DNA of 64,000 nucleotides from JAWXCM01 sp034408745 (lineage in GTDB: Bacteria > Acidobacteriota > Terriglobia > Bryobacterales > Bryobacteraceae). Made by a program: the position numbers and the translations under genes. The notes beneath the pieces are model-generated. The model was not told the origin of the DNA. It worked only from the letters and a program-made list of their open reading frames with translations, and did no database searches. Positions 17,871 to 28,203 of this stretch are shown piece by piece. The first letter of the stretch is position 1. Each line of letters begins with the position of its first letter. The DNA is taken from the NCBI GenBank assembly GCA_034408745.1, contig JAWXCM010000449.1, positions 1 through 64,000 on the forward strand, in the 5' to 3' direction.

Positions 17871-20141
17871 ATGAAGAAACTCTGGCTTGCTTTTGCGGCC
17901 ATTCTCGTCCTGTCGTTCTCCGTGCTTGGCTGGATTGGCACCCGAATTTACCAGGAAATGCCGCCAATTCCAGACCGGGTCGTCACCACCACAGGCCAGA
18001 CCGTGATCGCCGCGGGTGAAACAGGGCGGGGACAAAACGTCTGGCAGTCGATGGGTGGGATGGAGACCGGCTCCATCTGGGGGCACGGCAGTTATGTGGC
18101 TCCCGACTGGACGGCGGACTGGCTGCACCGCGAACTGGTCTTTGTGCTGAACGAGTGGTCGCAAGCGGGATACAACAAAACTTACGATCAGCTGCCCGCT
18201 GAGAGTCAGGCTCAGTTGCGAGGCCGCCTCCAGCAGCTCTATCGAAAGAATACCTACGACCCGGCGACGAACACCATCGTCATCGATCCCCTTCGAGCCG
18301 CGGCATTTGAGGACAATCTTAAGCACTTCTCAGATGTCTTCATCAATGGCAACAAGGCCTACGCGATTCGTCCGGGAACCATATCGAGTCCGGAGCGGAT
18401 GCGCGCCATGGCGGCGTTTTTCTGGTGGTCTTCCTGGTCGGCGGCCACAAATCGCCCCAACGACACGGTCACCTACACCCAGAACTGGCCGCATGAAGCA
18501 CTGATCGGCAACACGCCCACCGGCGAGACGGTGATGTGGACCGGCGTGTCCATCATCATGCTCCTGGGCGGCCTGTCGGCCATGATCTGGTGGTACGCCA
18601 GTCAGGAGAAGACAGAAGATCCGCACAACGTGCCGGCGGACGATCCCCTCTGCAAATGGCGGGCCAGCCTCTCTCAGCGCGCCACGCTGAAGTACTTCTG
18701 GACCGTCGCTCTTCTGATACTGGTTCAGGTGATCATGGGCGTGATCACCGCGCACTACGGCGTGGAAGGGGACGGATTCTTCGGCTTCAAACTCGAGAAC
18801 ATCCTGCCCTACAGCGTCACGCGCACGTGGCATGTCCAGGCAGGAATTTTCTGGATCGCAACGGCGTGGCTGGCCGCGGGTCTCTTCATCGCCCCGCTGG
18901 TTTCCAACTACGAACCGAAGCTCCAGCGGCTCGGCGTCAACGTCCTGTTCGGTGCGCTGCTCGTGATTGTCGCCGGCTCGCTTACCGGGCAGTGGCTGTC
19001 CGTCATGAACCGCCTCAGCGACGACCAGTCGTTTCTCTGGGGCCATCAGGGTTACGAGTACGTCGACCTCGGCCGCGTCTGGCAGGCATTCCTGTTCATC
19101 GGCCTGCTGATCTGGCTCACGCTGGTGATCCGCTCCATACGTCCCGCACTGAAGGGGAACAGCGAATCGAAGCCCCTGCTTTATGTCTTCCTGATGGCGG
19201 CAGCCTCCATAGGCCTGTTCTACGGCGCAGGCCTCATGTGGGGACAGCATACGCACCTGTCTGTCGTCGAGTACTGGCGCTGGTGGGTGATTCACCTGTG
19301 GGTTGAGGGATTCTTCGAAGTCTTCGCAACCGCGGTCATCGCCTTCTTCTTCATGCGGCTCGGCCTCATCAAGCCTGCGTTCGCGGCCAAGTCCGCGCTG
19401 CTGTCGGCCGCCATCTACCTGGCCGGCGGCATCATCGGCACCTGCCACCACTTGTACTTCTCAGGCACGCCGACCCTGGCTCTGGCCTGGGGATCCGTCT
19501 TCAGCGCGCTGGAAGTGGTGCCGTTGACTCTGGTTGGCTTCGCCGCCTGGGAAGACATCCGCCGCGGCCGCCTCGCGCCGTGGGCCATCCGCTATCGCTG
19601 GCCGATTCGCTTCTTTGTCGCCGTCGCATTCTGGAACATGGTGGGAGCCGGACTGTTCGGGTTCATGATCAACCCGCCCATCGCGCTCTACTTCATGCAG
19701 GGTCTCAACACGACCCCGCTCCATGCACACGCGGCCTTGTTCGGAGTCTATGGAATGCTCGGGATGGGACTGATCCTGGTCTGCCTGCGTGCCATGGCGC
19801 CTGCGGCCGAGTGGCGCGAGGGCTGGCTCAAGTGGTCGTTCTGGTCGATGAATGTCGGGCTGTTCTGCATGTGCGTGCTCAGCCTGCTTCCGGTCGGCCT
19901 TCTTCAGACCTGGGCATCGGTGGATCAGGGCTACTGGTACGCCCGCTCCACGGAGTTCCTGGGGACTCCGCTGCTCCAGCAACTGCGTTGGATGAGAGCT
20001 CCGGGCGATATGCTGTTCGCACTCGGCGAACTGATCTTCGTCCTCTTCATCTTCACCATCCGCCTGGCGCCGAGGGGAACCACCGATCTCAATGATTTCG
20101 GAGATCCCCCCGCCGTCAGGATAACCGCTGCCGGCGACTGA
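17871..20141 (+). CDS. norZ: Quinol-dependent nitric oxide reductase (qNOR)
   Basis: A 756-aa single-subunit reductase that converts 2 NO to N2O at the membrane using quinol. The long N-terminal extension, a fused NorC-like domain lacking a heme c CXXCH motif, has the family text GQNVWQSMGGMETGSIWGHG. About 14 membrane helices follow. Heme and non-heme-iron ligands are visible: His321 in TRTWHVQ, His526-His527 in GTCHHLYFSG, and His618 and His620 in HAHAALFG. No other denitrification gene is nearby, so NO detoxification is more likely than full denitrification. GAGGAGTG precedes the ATG. Two palindromes upstream suggest regulated expression. Confidence 0.95.
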   Translation: MKKLWLAFAAILVLSFSVLGWIGTRIYQEMPPIPDRVVTTTGQTVIAAGETGRGQNVWQSMGGMETGSIWGHGSYVAPDWTADWLHRELVFVLNEWSQAGYNKTYDQLPAESQAQLRGRLQQLYRKNTYDPATNTIVIDPLRAAAFEDNLKHFSDVFINGNKAYAIRPGTISSPERMRAMAAFFWWSSWSAATNRPNDTVTYTQNWPHEALIGNTPTGETVMWTGVSIIMLLGGLSAMIWWYASQEKTEDPHNVPADDPLCKWRASLSQRATLKYFWTVALLILVQVIMGVITAHYGVEGDGFFGFKLENILPYSVTRTWHVQAGIFWIATAWLAAGLFIAPLVSNYEPKLQRLGVNVLFGALLVIVAGSLTGQWLSVMNRLSDDQSFLWGHQGYEYVDLGRVWQAFLFIGLLIWLTLVIRSIRPALKGNSESKPLLYVFLMAAASIGLFYGAGLMWGQHTHLSVVEYWRWWVIHLWVEGFFEVFATAVIAFFFMRLGLIKPAFAAKSALLSAAIYLAGGIIGTCHHLYFSGTPTLALAWGSVFSALEVVPLTLVGFAAWEDIRRGRLAPWAIRYRWPIRFFVAVAFWNMVGAGLFGFMINPPIALYFMQGLNTTPLHAHAALFGVYGMLGMGLILVCLRAMAPAAEWREGWLKWSFWSMNVGLFCMCVLSLLPVGLLQTWASVDQGYWYARSTEFLGTPLLQQLRWMRAPGDMLFALGELIFVLFIFTIRLAPRGTTDLNDFGDPPAVRITAAGD

Positions 20142-20143
20142 GC

Positions 20144-21958
20144 TTAGTCGTCGTCCCCCGAGTCGGTGACCCTCAGGACGGCCAGGAAGGCCTCCTGAGG
20201 GATCTCGACGCGGCCCACACGTTTCATGCGGCGCTTGCCTTCCTTCTGTTTCTCCAGCAGCTTTCTTTTACGCGAGATGTCGCCGCCGTAGCACTTGGCC
20301 AGCACGTTTTTGCGAATCGCCGCGATGGTTTCGCGGGCGATGATCTTGCCACCGATGGCGGCCTGCAATGGCACTTCGAACATCTGCCGCGGGATCAGCT
20401 TGCGGAGACGGTCGATGAGCAACTTACCCCGCTCATACGCGACGTCTTTGTGCACGATGATGGAGAGCGCGTCCACCGATTCGCCCGCCACCAGCACGTC
20501 GAGCCTGACCATCGGCGACGTACGGTATCCGGCCAGGTGGTAATCGAGCGACGCATAACCGCGCGAGCAGGACTTCAGCCGGTCGTAGAAATCGAGCACG
20601 ATTTCATTCAGCGGCAATTCATACACCAGCAGCACGCGCGACCCGCCGAGATACTCGAATTTCTTCTGACTGCCGCGCTTTTCTTCCAGCAGTTTCAGAA
20701 TTTCTCCGATATATTCCTCGCGAGTAATTACGGTCGCGTCGATAATCGGCTCGTCGATTTTGGTAATTTCCGACGGATTCGGGAATTTCGTCGGATTTTG
20801 AACCGTGATTACGTCGCCATCGGTTAGCGTGATCTGGTAGCTGACGCCCGGTGCTGTAGTGATCAGGTCGATGTTAAATTCGCGCTCCAGACGCTCCTGG
20901 ATGATCTCCATGTGGAGCAGTCCGAGGAAGCCGCAGCGGAAGCCGAAACCGAGCGCCACCGAGTTCTCAGGCTCGAAATTGAAGGCGCTGTCGTTGAGCC
21001 GAAGCTTTTCCAGTGCGTCACGGAGCAGGCCGTGTTCGTGGCTCTCTACCGGGTAGAGGCCTGCGAATACCAGGGGCTTGATCTCCTGGAAGCCTGGCAA
21101 TGCCTGCACGTCGAGCGCTTTGGCGTCGGTGATGGTGTCGCCAATACGGGCGTCGGAGACGGTCTTGATGGTCGCGAAAAGGAACCCGGCCTCGCCGGCG
21201 GACAGTTCGTCGGTCGGGATCGGCTTGGGCGACTGGTAGCCGAGACCTTCGATTTCATGCAGCGCACCGGTGGCCATGAAGCGGACCTTCTGGCCGATCT
21301 TCAGCCTGCCGTCCACCACACGGACAAGAATGATAACGCCGCGGTACGGGTCGAACCAGGAATCGAAAATGAGCGCACGGAGTGTTGCATCGGGGTCGCC
21401 GGTGGGCGGCGGGACGCGCCTGACCACGGCTTCGAGGATTTCCTCGATACCCACGCCCTGCTTGGCGCTACACAGCACCGCATCTGTCGCGTCGAGACCG
21501 ATCACCTGCTCAATCTGTTCGCGGATGCGGTCCGGCTCAGCCGAAGGCAGGTCGATCTTGTTGATGACGGGAATGATCTCCAGGTTGTGGTTGAGCGCAA
21601 GATAGGTGTTGGCCAGCGTCTGCGCTTCCACACCCTGAGAGGCGTCGACAACAAGCAGGGCGCCTTCGCACGCCTGCAGGCTGCGCGAGACTTCGTAGGT
21701 GAAGTCGACGTGGCCTGGGGTGTCGATGAGATTGAGCTGGTAGTCCTTGCCGTCTTTGGCTTTGTAGTTGAGGCGAACGGCGTGCGCTTTGATGGTGATG
21801 CCGCGTTCGCGCTCCAGATCCATGGAGTCGAGAACCTGCGCCATCATCTCGCGTTCCGACAGTGCGCCGGTGAATTCGAGCAGGCGGTCGGCGATGGTCG
21901 ACTTGCCATGATCGATGTGCGCAATGATCGAGAAATTCCTGATACTTACGGGGTCCAT
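20144..21958 (-). CDS. lepA: Elongation factor 4 (LepA)
   Basis: A 604-aa translational GTPase that acts on ribosomes and affects initiation and back-translocation. The G1 motif AHIDHGKST begins near residue 13, DTPGHVDF is the G3 motif and NKIDLP the G4 motif. The LepA-specific C-terminal domain is complete, with [20 protein letters not shown] and the ending [14 protein letters not shown]. It is convergent with the nitric oxide reductase gene, with only 2 bp between the stop codons, and divergent from the enoyl-CoA hydratase gene across 35 bp. Confidence 0.97.
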   Translation of the reverse strand: MDPVSIRNFSIIAHIDHGKSTIADRLLEFTGALSEREMMAQVLDSMDLERERGITIKAHAVRLNYKAKDGKDYQLNLIDTPGHVDFTYEVSRSLQACEGALLVVDASQGVEAQTLANTYLALNHNLEIIPVINKIDLPSAEPDRIREQIEQVIGLDATDAVLCSAKQGVGIEEILEAVVRRVPPPTGDPDATLRALIFDSWFDPYRGVIILVRVVDGRLKIGQKVRFMATGALHEIEGLGYQSPKPIPTDELSAGEAGFLFATIKTVSDARIGDTITDAKALDVQALPGFQEIKPLVFAGLYPVESHEHGLLRDALEKLRLNDSAFNFEPENSVALGFGFRCGFLGLLHMEIIQERLEREFNIDLITTAPGVSYQITLTDGDVITVQNPTKFPNPSEITKIDEPIIDATVITREEYIGEILKLLEEKRGSQKKFEYLGGSRVLLVYELPLNEIVLDFYDRLKSCSRGYASLDYHLAGYRTSPMVRLDVLVAGESVDALSIIVHKDVAYERGKLLIDRLRKLIPRQMFEVPLQAAIGGKIIARETIAAIRKNVLAKCYGGDISRKRKLLEKQKEGKRRMKRVGRVEIPQEAFLAVLRVTDSGDDD

Positions 21959-21993
21959 GCGGTATGATGAGGGCTGCTTTTTCAGTATCCCAT

Positions 21994-22779
21994 ATGGGCT
22001 TTGAGAACATACTCATCGACGTTGATGAGGACGGAATCGCGCTGCTGACGCTGAACCGTCCGGCGAAGCTCAACGCTCTCAATCAGGCACTTCTGGCCGA
22101 ACTCGACATCGCGCTGAAAGACATTGAGGCCGACCCCGGAGTGAGGGCTGTGATCCTGACCGGGGCGGGCGAGAAGGCATTTGTGGCGGGCGCCGATATC
22201 AGTGAGCTGGCGTCGGCCGATCCGGTTGAGACAACGAATATTGCGCTCCGGGGGCAGGCCACGATGCGCCGGCTGGAGACGGGCTCGAAGCCGTCAGTAG
22301 CCGCGATCAACGGGTACGCTTTAGGCGGAGGGCTGGAACTGGCCATGTGTTGTACGGTCCGATTCGCCTCGCCAAACGCAATTCTGGGCCAGCCGGAAGT
22401 GAAGCTCGGGGTGCTGCCGGGATACGGCGGGAGCCAGCGGCTGCCACAGCTTGTGGGTCGCGGCCGGGCGCTGGAGATGCTGCTGACCGGGGATCCGATC
22501 GATGCCGCGGAAGCGTATCGAATCGGCCTGGTGAACCGGGTGGTGGAACAGCCTGGGCTGTTGAACGCGTCGAAGGCGCTGTTGCGGCGCATGTTGTCGA
22601 ACGGCCCCATTGCTTTGCGGCTGACGATGCAGGCCGTCGATATGGGAATGAACTGCGGTCTGGAAGAGGGGCTCCGGTTTGAGGCCACAGCTTTCGGTCT
22701 CGCCGCTGCGACCGAAGACCGTCGCGAAGGCACCCGGGCGTTCCTTGAAAAACGTCCGGCCAAATTCACGGGAAAATAG
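21994..22779 (+). CDS. Enoyl-CoA hydratase/isomerase family protein
   Basis: A 261-aa crotonase-fold protein. The segment [14 protein letters not shown] forms the oxyanion hole and CoA-binding region, and [15 protein letters not shown] is the second signature. Glu in [16 protein letters not shown] fits the catalytic glutamate of hydratases, so water addition to 2-enoyl-CoA is likely. The start at 21994 gives the usual short N-terminus; the frame extends further upstream into the lepA start. It leads a tight operon with ribH (6 bp later) and nusB. Confidence 0.9.
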   Translation: MGFENILIDVDEDGIALLTLNRPAKLNALNQALLAELDIALKDIEADPGVRAVILTGAGEKAFVAGADISELASADPVETTNIALRGQATMRRLETGSKPSVAAINGYALGGGLELAMCCTVRFASPNAILGQPEVKLGVLPGYGGSQRLPQLVGRGRALEMLLTGDPIDAAEAYRIGLVNRVVEQPGLLNASKALLRRMLSNGPIALRLTMQAVDMGMNCGLEEGLRFEATAFGLAAATEDRREGTRAFLEKRPAKFTGK

Positions 22780-22785
22780 AAACGA

Positions 22786-23253
22786 ATGACTGAAGGAAAT
22801 CTGAACGCCTCCGGGCTGAAGCTCGCCATTGTGGTGGCGCGGTTCAATAGTTTTGTGACGGACCGACTGGTGGAAGGCGCCCTCGATGCGATCCGCCGCA
22901 CGGGCGGCGATGTGGACGCGGTGCAGACGATCCGCGTGCCGGGCTCGTGGGAAATGCCGGTGGTGGTCGCCGAACTCTGCCAGGGCCGGAAGGTGGACGC
23001 GGTGATCTGTCTGGGCGCTGTGATTCGCGGGGAAACGCCGCATTTCGACTACGTGGCCGGAAACGCCGCCTCGAGTCTGGCGAGCATTCCTGTGGCGACC
23101 GGGGTACCGGTGGTGTTCGGGATTCTGACCACAAACACGGTGGAGCAGGCCGTGGACCGGGCTGGTGCGAAGTCGGGCAACAAGGGCTTCGACGCCGCCA
23201 TGACCGCGATTGAAATGGCCAACTTGCTGCGCACGCTGCGGCAACCGAAGTAA
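22786..23253 (+). CDS. ribH: 6,7-dimethyl-8-ribityllumazine synthase
   Basis: A 155-aa enzyme of riboflavin synthesis that condenses the 5-amino-6-ribitylaminouracil intermediate with dihydroxybutanone phosphate. Family motifs are [22 protein letters not shown], the substrate loop [16 protein letters not shown] with its catalytic histidine, and GVLT-like [12 protein letters not shown]. The length is normal. It lies between an enoyl-CoA hydratase and nusB, and the ribH-nusB order is common in many bacteria. Confidence 0.96.
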   Translation: MTEGNLNASGLKLAIVVARFNSFVTDRLVEGALDAIRRTGGDVDAVQTIRVPGSWEMPVVVAELCQGRKVDAVICLGAVIRGETPHFDYVAGNAASSLASIPVATGVPVVFGILTTNTVEQAVDRAGAKSGNKGFDAAMTAIEMANLLRTLRQPK

Positions 23254-23255
23254 GC

Positions 23256-23681
23256 ATGTCACGTCACAGATCCCGGCACCGGGCGGTTCAGGTGCTCTAC
23301 GGCTGCGACATTCGCAAGACCGCTCCCGAAGAATCCATCTCCCAGTATTACGGCGGGCTTTACACCGAGGAATCCGAAGAGGACCTGGAAAAAGATCCGT
23401 TCATGGAAGAGCTGGTCCACGGCGTTTTCAACCGCAGGCCGGAGATCGACAAGCATCTGGATTCGGCGTCGGAGAACTGGCGCGTGGAGCGGATGCCCGC
23501 GGTTGACCGGAACATTCTCCGGCTGGCTGTCTTTGAGTTGCTGGAAGCGAAACTGCCAGCCCCGGTGGTGATCGACGAGGCTCTGGAACTGGCTCGGCGA
23601 TTCTCAGGGGAAGAGGCGGTGCCATTCGTGAACGGCGTGCTCGACGGGGTTCGAAAACAGATTAGCGCCGCAGCTTCTTAA
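23256..23681 (+). CDS. nusB: Transcription antitermination factor NusB
   Basis: A 141-aa all-helical RNA-binding protein that joins NusE (S10) on boxA RNA during antitermination of rRNA operons. The arginine-rich start SRHRSRHRAVQVLYGCD and the C-terminal VIDEALELARRFSGEEAVPFVNGVLD are diagnostic. It starts 2 bp after the ribH stop codon. Its last 20 bp overlap the end of the convergent TPR gene. Confidence 0.96.
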   Translation: MSRHRSRHRAVQVLYGCDIRKTAPEESISQYYGGLYTEESEEDLEKDPFMEELVHGVFNRRPEIDKHLDSASENWRVERMPAVDRNILRLAVFELLEAKLPAPVVIDEALELARRFSGEEAVPFVNGVLDGVRKQISAAAS

Positions 23682-25578
23682 GCACGGAAAGTCGCGTAAG
23701 AGCGGCGGCTTTGGTCAGCGGCTCCGACAACGGGTTGTGGATCACGCGGTCGTAGCAGATCATCGCAACCTTGTAATTTTCGCTGCTTTCCGCCATTTCG
23801 GCCAGCATCAGGTCGGCCTTCACTTCAAATTCGGTTCCGTTCAGCAGACCGGTGCGGCTCTGCTCAAGCTCCAGACGCGCTTCATCCTGCCGGCCAAGCC
23901 GTATCAGGCAGGTCGCATAACGGATCTGCGATTCGGAACGAACGCGACCGTTGACTCCGGTTCTTCGCAGGTCTTCGAAGTCGTCGATGGCAGCGTCAAA
24001 TTCGTCCATCAGGAAGCGTAGATTCGCCAGCCGCATGCGGGCTTCGGACTGCGCCTCGGGCTCCGGATCGTCCGATACGACGGCGGCATGCAGATGCTCC
24101 TGCGCTTCACGGAAGTACATGAGGCGGTCGAGCACAAGGCCAAGTCGATAAAGCAGCCGTGTCCGCATGCCAGGCGGCAGTTCTGAGCACTTCATCAGCT
24201 CGTCGTAGAAGACGCGAGCCTGGGTGAGATAGCCGCACGATTCCAGCGCCACCGCGGTCTGGAACCACACCGTCGCCACCCCTGCACTTTCAGGGCGTGT
24301 GCTGGGCAGCAGAGTCGCAGCCGTCTGGTCGTAATCGGCGATCTCCTGTCCGTGGGCACGGAGGTGGACGTCGCGGAGCTGCCAGTACAGGCTCTCCTGC
24401 GGTTCGTGCTCTGTCCGCTCGACAGCCCACGCAACCACTTCACGGGCCTCCTGCCACTGGCAAACTCGGGCGTGCATGTCGGCCAGTGTCTCGACAATGG
24501 CCCGGATCAGGGCGAGATTCTCGTTGCCGTCGAGCGCCTCGTGCAACAGGTCTACGGCATCGTTATGATTCTCGCCGTTCAGCAGCAGCAGGGCCATGCG
24601 GAACGATGCGTTGCAGCGATGGTGCGCGTCGACCTCCGGGAAGTCGAGCACACGGCGATACAGGTTGGCCGCGAGGTTCGGTGAGCCTGCCTTTTCCAGT
24701 TCGAAGGCCACCGTCATCAGCGAGTTCAGAACCAGTTCCGGATGGTCGGACCGATCCTGAGGGAGGAGGTCGCAGAGCCGCGCCGCTTCGGCGATCTCGC
24801 GCTTGCCGGCACCAGGCTGCACCAGACGATGCACCTCGGCGTAAATGGCGGGCACTGTGACCGCTACGCCTGAGTGCGCCTCACGGAGCGACAACTGCTG
24901 GCTGAGCAGCGGCAGCCGCATAGCGGCATACTGGCGGATGGATTCCGGGGTATCCCCTGCCTGTGCGAGCGCGGTGTAGAAGCGCAGCGCGAACTCAAGA
25001 TGCCCGGTCTGATCGAGCGCCCTGGCAAGTTCGAAAGCCGACACCGAATCGCGGGAATCGTGCAGCGCAGCCGGGTCGGGCAGTTCCTCGGAGCCCTGGC
25101 CGAGCCGGACGCGGGCGGCTGCTACCAGACAGTTCGCGGCATACAGGCTGGGCTCGTCAGCAGAGGTCGGTTCGAGTTCGGCGAGCCGCTGGAACAGCTC
25201 CAGCGCCTGCCTGTGATCTCCTACCACCATAAGCAGGCAGCCTCCGTGGAACGCAGCGACTCGCAGGAGCCGGTGGCTTACCGCGGTGGAAGCGGACAAC
25301 TGGAAAGCGGCTGCCGCGCCACTGAGATCACCCAGTTCGCCCAGGCTGACACCGAGTCGCAGGGCGGCATTTGCACGGTTGTCGGGCCAGGCCTCGACGG
25401 ATTCGGCCACCTTGCGGTAGAACTTCGCGGCTTCGGCGAACTGGCGGTCGCACTCCAGCTGAAAACCGACGTGGATGAGCCGGTGCGTTACCGCATCGTC
25501 AGCGGCAGCCCCGGGCGCACCCAGTTCCATGGCGAGCGCGGCCTCATGGGCAAGGTCTGTTTCGTTTGTGGCAGTCAA
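23662..25578 (-). CDS. Large TPR-repeat protein of unknown function
   Basis: A 638-aa Ala/Glu/Leu-rich protein without signal peptide or membrane helix. Helical repeats of about 34 residues recur throughout, for example CDRQFAEAAKFYRKVAES, HRQALELFQRLAELEP and GHLEFALRFYTALAQAGD, consistent with tetratricopeptide repeats along the whole chain. It is probably a cytoplasmic scaffold. It lies 27 bp downstream of a sensor kinase on the same strand, so the pair may act together, possibly with the TPR protein as a partner in signalling. No enzymatic motif was found. Confidence 0.78.
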   Translation of the reverse strand: MTATNETDLAHEAALAMELGAPGAAADDAVTHRLIHVGFQLECDRQFAEAAKFYRKVAESVEAWPDNRANAALRLGVSLGELGDLSGAAAAFQLSASTAVSHRLLRVAAFHGGCLLMVVGDHRQALELFQRLAELEPTSADEPSLYAANCLVAAARVRLGQGSEELPDPAALHDSRDSVSAFELARALDQTGHLEFALRFYTALAQAGDTPESIRQYAAMRLPLLSQQLSLREAHSGVAVTVPAIYAEVHRLVQPGAGKREIAEAARLCDLLPQDRSDHPELVLNSLMTVAFELEKAGSPNLAANLYRRVLDFPEVDAHHRCNASFRMALLLLNGENHNDAVDLLHEALDGNENLALIRAIVETLADMHARVCQWQEAREVVAWAVERTEHEPQESLYWQLRDVHLRAHGQEIADYDQTAATLLPSTRPESAGVATVWFQTAVALESCGYLTQARVFYDELMKCSELPPGMRTRLLYRLGLVLDRLMYFREAQEHLHAAVVSDDPEPEAQSEARMRLANLRFLMDEFDAAIDDFEDLRRTGVNGRVRSESQIRYATCLIRLGRQDEARLELEQSRTGLLNGTEFEVKADLMLAEMAESSENYKVAMICYDRVIHNPLSEPLTKAAALTRLSVLKKLRR

Positions 25579-25605
25579 GCTAATACCAGTATCCGATGCC
25601 CGAGG

Positions 25606-26997
25606 TCAGGTCAGTGACTGGTTGTCAGCCGGCAGGATAATTATGACGATGGTGCCTTTGCCGGGTGCGCTGGTCAGGGTAATATCTCCTCCGTGTTCAC
25701 GGATGATTTGGCGGGAGCTGAACATGCTCCAGTTTCCTGAGGAGACGCGCCCTTTTTCCACGCGGAAGCCGGGATCGAAAATGTCGCGCACCTGCTCCTC
25801 GGCCAGGCCGTGGCCGTTGTCGGCGATTTCGATTTCGACGTCTGTGCCTTTCTCGCGGGTGGCCACCGAGACGCGTCCGTCTCCGTTCGTGGCTTCGACG
25901 GCGTTGCCGAGGAGGCCGGCGAAGAGCGCGCTAAGCTGCTGGGGCCGGCATACCAGAGGAGGCACGGGCTGGAGCTCAAGCACCACCTCCGCTTTGCCCT
26001 TCCAGTTCGGTTCCAGCAGCGCGGTGACGTCGGACAGAATTTCGTTGATGTTGGCCAGCTGCACGTCTGCCTTGTCGAGGTTGGTGAAGCGCTGCATGCG
26101 CGCCACGATCTCACCCAGCCGCGTCGTCGACGTGCGGATGCTGCGGCGGAGATCGTTCTGCAACACCACCAGGCGCTGCTGTTCGGCCTCGGCACTGGTG
26201 GCCTGGCGGGCCGCCAGAAGCAGGAGGGTGTCGACGGAACTGACCAGTACGCCTATCGGAGAGTTGAGTTCATGGCTGAGCGCCGCGGCGAGGCGTCCCA
26301 CCGATGCGGCATTTTCGGCAAGCAGGTTGCGAGCCTCGGCCATGCGCAGATTTTCAGAGGCTTCCAGCATGTCCCTGTACATGTTCCAGGCGGTCCGGCG
26401 CTGGTCATACAGCACGGCGCTGAGGGCTGTGGCCAGTACGGTGAGCAGAATGATGAACACCACGGAGATGCCTTCGGTGCCCGTCACCAGGGACGCCGAG
26501 CTGGGAGTCAGCGACGACAGCGCAAGGTAAGACGCCAGGATCGTCGTTCCGAACAGGAAGGTATGAAGTGGCCGCATCGGCACGGCGGCAACGGTGACCA
26601 GTGTGAGCAGCGTCAGGTTGCCGGGAATGAAGTCTTTTGAACCGGGTTCGATCTGGTTCATTCGCAGAAGAAACCAGGTGACGGCCGCGGCTGCCATGAC
26701 CCCTGAGAGTGATGCGAGAGAGCGATACCACTGCTCGAACGACTTCATGCGCGAGGCCGCGAGCGTCATCAGCCCGAGGCCAACGATCGCCGCGCCGAGC
26801 CCCAGTCGGACGGAAACCAGCCCCTCGCGCGGGTCGAGAAACAGGCTTGCCCCCACCATCACGCAGGAAACAGCGATTTCCACGGTTCCGAGGACCTGAA
26901 GCCCGATGTGGCTCAGACGGAGAACTTCGGCCCGAAATCCGGGGTCGGCCTCGGCATCCCGAGTCACAAGAAGACGCTGGACGTGCTCCGGCCACAT
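25606..26997 (-). CDS. Membrane sensor histidine kinase
   Basis: A 463-aa kinase. Five to six hydrophobic segments at about residues 32-190 form an integral membrane sensor. A coiled linker leads to the H-box LSHELNSP (His242), then the N-box LLGNAVEAT, G1 motif DNGHGL and a final glycine-rich GKGTIVIIILP. The start at 26997 gives MWPEHVQRL; frames further upstream run into the tRNA gene and are rejected. No response regulator gene is adjacent, so it is orphan or partnered elsewhere; the TPR gene follows directly. Confidence 0.88.
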   Translation of the reverse strand: MWPEHVQRLLVTRDAEADPGFRAEVLRLSHIGLQVLGTVEIAVSCVMVGASLFLDPREGLVSVRLGLGAAIVGLGLMTLAASRMKSFEQWYRSLASLSGVMAAAAVTWFLLRMNQIEPGSKDFIPGNLTLLTLVTVAAVPMRPLHTFLFGTTILASYLALSSLTPSSASLVTGTEGISVVFIILLTVLATALSAVLYDQRRTAWNMYRDMLEASENLRMAEARNLLAENAASVGRLAAALSHELNSPIGVLVSSVDTLLLLAARQATSAEAEQQRLVVLQNDLRRSIRTSTTRLGEIVARMQRFTNLDKADVQLANINEILSDVTALLEPNWKGKAEVVLELQPVPPLVCRPQQLSALFAGLLGNAVEATNGDGRVSVATREKGTDVEIEIADNGHGLAEEQVRDIFDPGFRVEKGRVSSGNWSMFSSRQIIREHGGDITLTSAPGKGTIVIIILPADNQSLT

Positions 26998-27077
26998 GAG
27001 TTTACTGTAGCGCGTCGGACCACCTGTGACTCGCTCAGCCAGGTTAGGAGATGAAACGTAACAGGAAGGAACGAAGT

Positions 27078-27153
27078 TGGTGGACGGCGGGGGGATCGAA
27101 CCCCCGACCTCTGCATTGCGAACGCAGCGCTCTCCCAGCTGAGCTAGCCGCCC
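27078..27153 (-). tRNA. tRNA-Ala (anticodon CGC)
   Basis: A 76-nt cloverleaf with encoded CCA. The acceptor arm GGGCGGC pairs with GCCGTCC and contains the G3-U70 wobble pair that identifies alanine tRNAs. The D arm contains AGCTCAGCTGGGAGAGC, the anticodon loop is TTCGCAA (anticodon CGC, reading GCG), and the T arm is GGGGGTTCGATCCCCC. It lies 34 bp from dcd and just outside an accessory island, though no duplicated tRNA 3' end was seen at the far side. Confidence 0.96.
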
Positions 27154-27187
27154 ACTAAGTTCACCCGACAGGATAGCATGAACATCA

Positions 27188-27769
27188 ATGGTTCTTTCCG
27201 ATATCGACATCCACCGCTACCTGGCCGAAGGTAAGATTCGCGTGACGCCTGAGCTTCCTCCGGAGCAGTTCGGGAGCTGTAGCGTCGACTTCCGGCTCGG
27301 CAATGAATTTAACGTTTTCGAGCACAGCCGCTATCCCTACATCGACCTGTCTTCCAAAGTCGCGCTGGAGGGGCTGATGCGGAGAGTGTTGGTGGAAACT
27401 GGCGAGCCGTTCATCCTGCAGCCGCGCGAGTTTGTGCTGGCGATCACACAGGAGAAACTGGAGCTGGATGACGACGTGCTCGGGCGCCTGGAGGGGCGCT
27501 CCAGCCTGGGACGGATCGGCATCATTGTGCATGGGACGGCGGGCCTGTTCGATCCTGGCTGGTCCGGCCGCGCGACGCTGGAACTGAGCAATCTCGGCCG
27601 TATGCCGGTGGCGCTTTACCCGGGGATGCGAATTTGCTCCTTCACGTTTGAGCAGGTTTCGACCCGCGTGTCGGTGCCCTACTACAAAAAGCCAGGCAAC
27701 AAGTACGCCGAACAGGATGCTCCTCTCGCCAGCCGCCTCGACCGTGAGGTGAACGAACGGAACCGGTAG
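27188..27769 (+). CDS. dcd: dCTP deaminase
   Basis: A 193-aa trimeric deaminase of the dUTPase superfamily that turns dCTP into dUTP and ammonia. The opening MVLSDIDIHRYLAEGKI, the phosphate-binding GRSSLGR at 103-109 and HGTAGLFDPGW at 115-125 are typical, and Glu in ATLELSN (about 132) matches the catalytic glutamate. A bifunctional dCTP deaminase/dUTPase seems unlikely because a separate dut lies 3.7 kb away. Together with dut and the ThyX-like gene it could supply dTMP. Confidence 0.94.
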   Translation: MVLSDIDIHRYLAEGKIRVTPELPPEQFGSCSVDFRLGNEFNVFEHSRYPYIDLSSKVALEGLMRRVLVETGEPFILQPREFVLAITQEKLELDDDVLGRLEGRSSLGRIGIIVHGTAGLFDPGWSGRATLELSNLGRMPVALYPGMRICSFTFEQVSTRVSVPYYKKPGNKYAEQDAPLASRLDREVNERNR

Positions 27770-27867
27770 TATTGCCCTGGAGTTGTGTTGGTTAAGTATG
27801 CAGCGGGATGAAAGGCCCGGATTATCCGTCCGTGTCTGTCCGGGCCGTCTCTTCTTGCTCTATTACG

Positions 27868-28185
27868 CTAGTCTTCATCTGGTGGAGACGGTATGACGCC
27901 GAACGTTTGCTCATATCCGTCTAGTTGTGATTTGACAATTTCCACCAACTTCTTTGCCATCTGTGGAGATACCCGGACCTCGGCCAACAGAGTGACAAGT
28001 ACTCTCGGCAGTTCTTTAGTTGGGGCCTCGGTGACCTCGCCGAATATGAATCTCAGATCCCAAGGGGTTATTTGCACCTGGATGTCATTCGCGTACACCG
28101 ACGCGAACTGAGGCGAACGCAGCGTCTCGCGCCGCGGTTCTGACTTTTCATTCGCGGTTCGCTTGTCGTTTGTTCTTTTGGCCAT
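27868..28185 (-). CDS. DUF3467 family protein
   Basis: A 105-aa protein. The core FASVYANDIQVQITPWDLRF is the DUF3467 signature, followed by VSPQMAKKLVEIVKSQLDGY. The basic N-terminus (about 25 residues) suggests a disordered tail. Members are small cytosolic proteins of unknown function, frequently found in accessory DNA. It lies 18 bp after the XRE regulator gene on the same strand and may share its transcript, making it a possible third component. Confidence 0.85.
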   Translation of the reverse strand: MAKRTNDKRTANEKSEPRRETLRSPQFASVYANDIQVQITPWDLRFIFGEVTEAPTKELPRVLVTLLAEVRVSPQMAKKLVEIVKSQLDGYEQTFGVIPSPPDED

Positions 28186-28203
28186 ATTGGTCCTTCCTAA
28201 TCT

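Noticed and set aside
20912..21967. Plus-strand frame opposite lepA
   Set aside because: LepA is complete on the minus strand with all GTPase motifs, so the opposite frame is a shadow.
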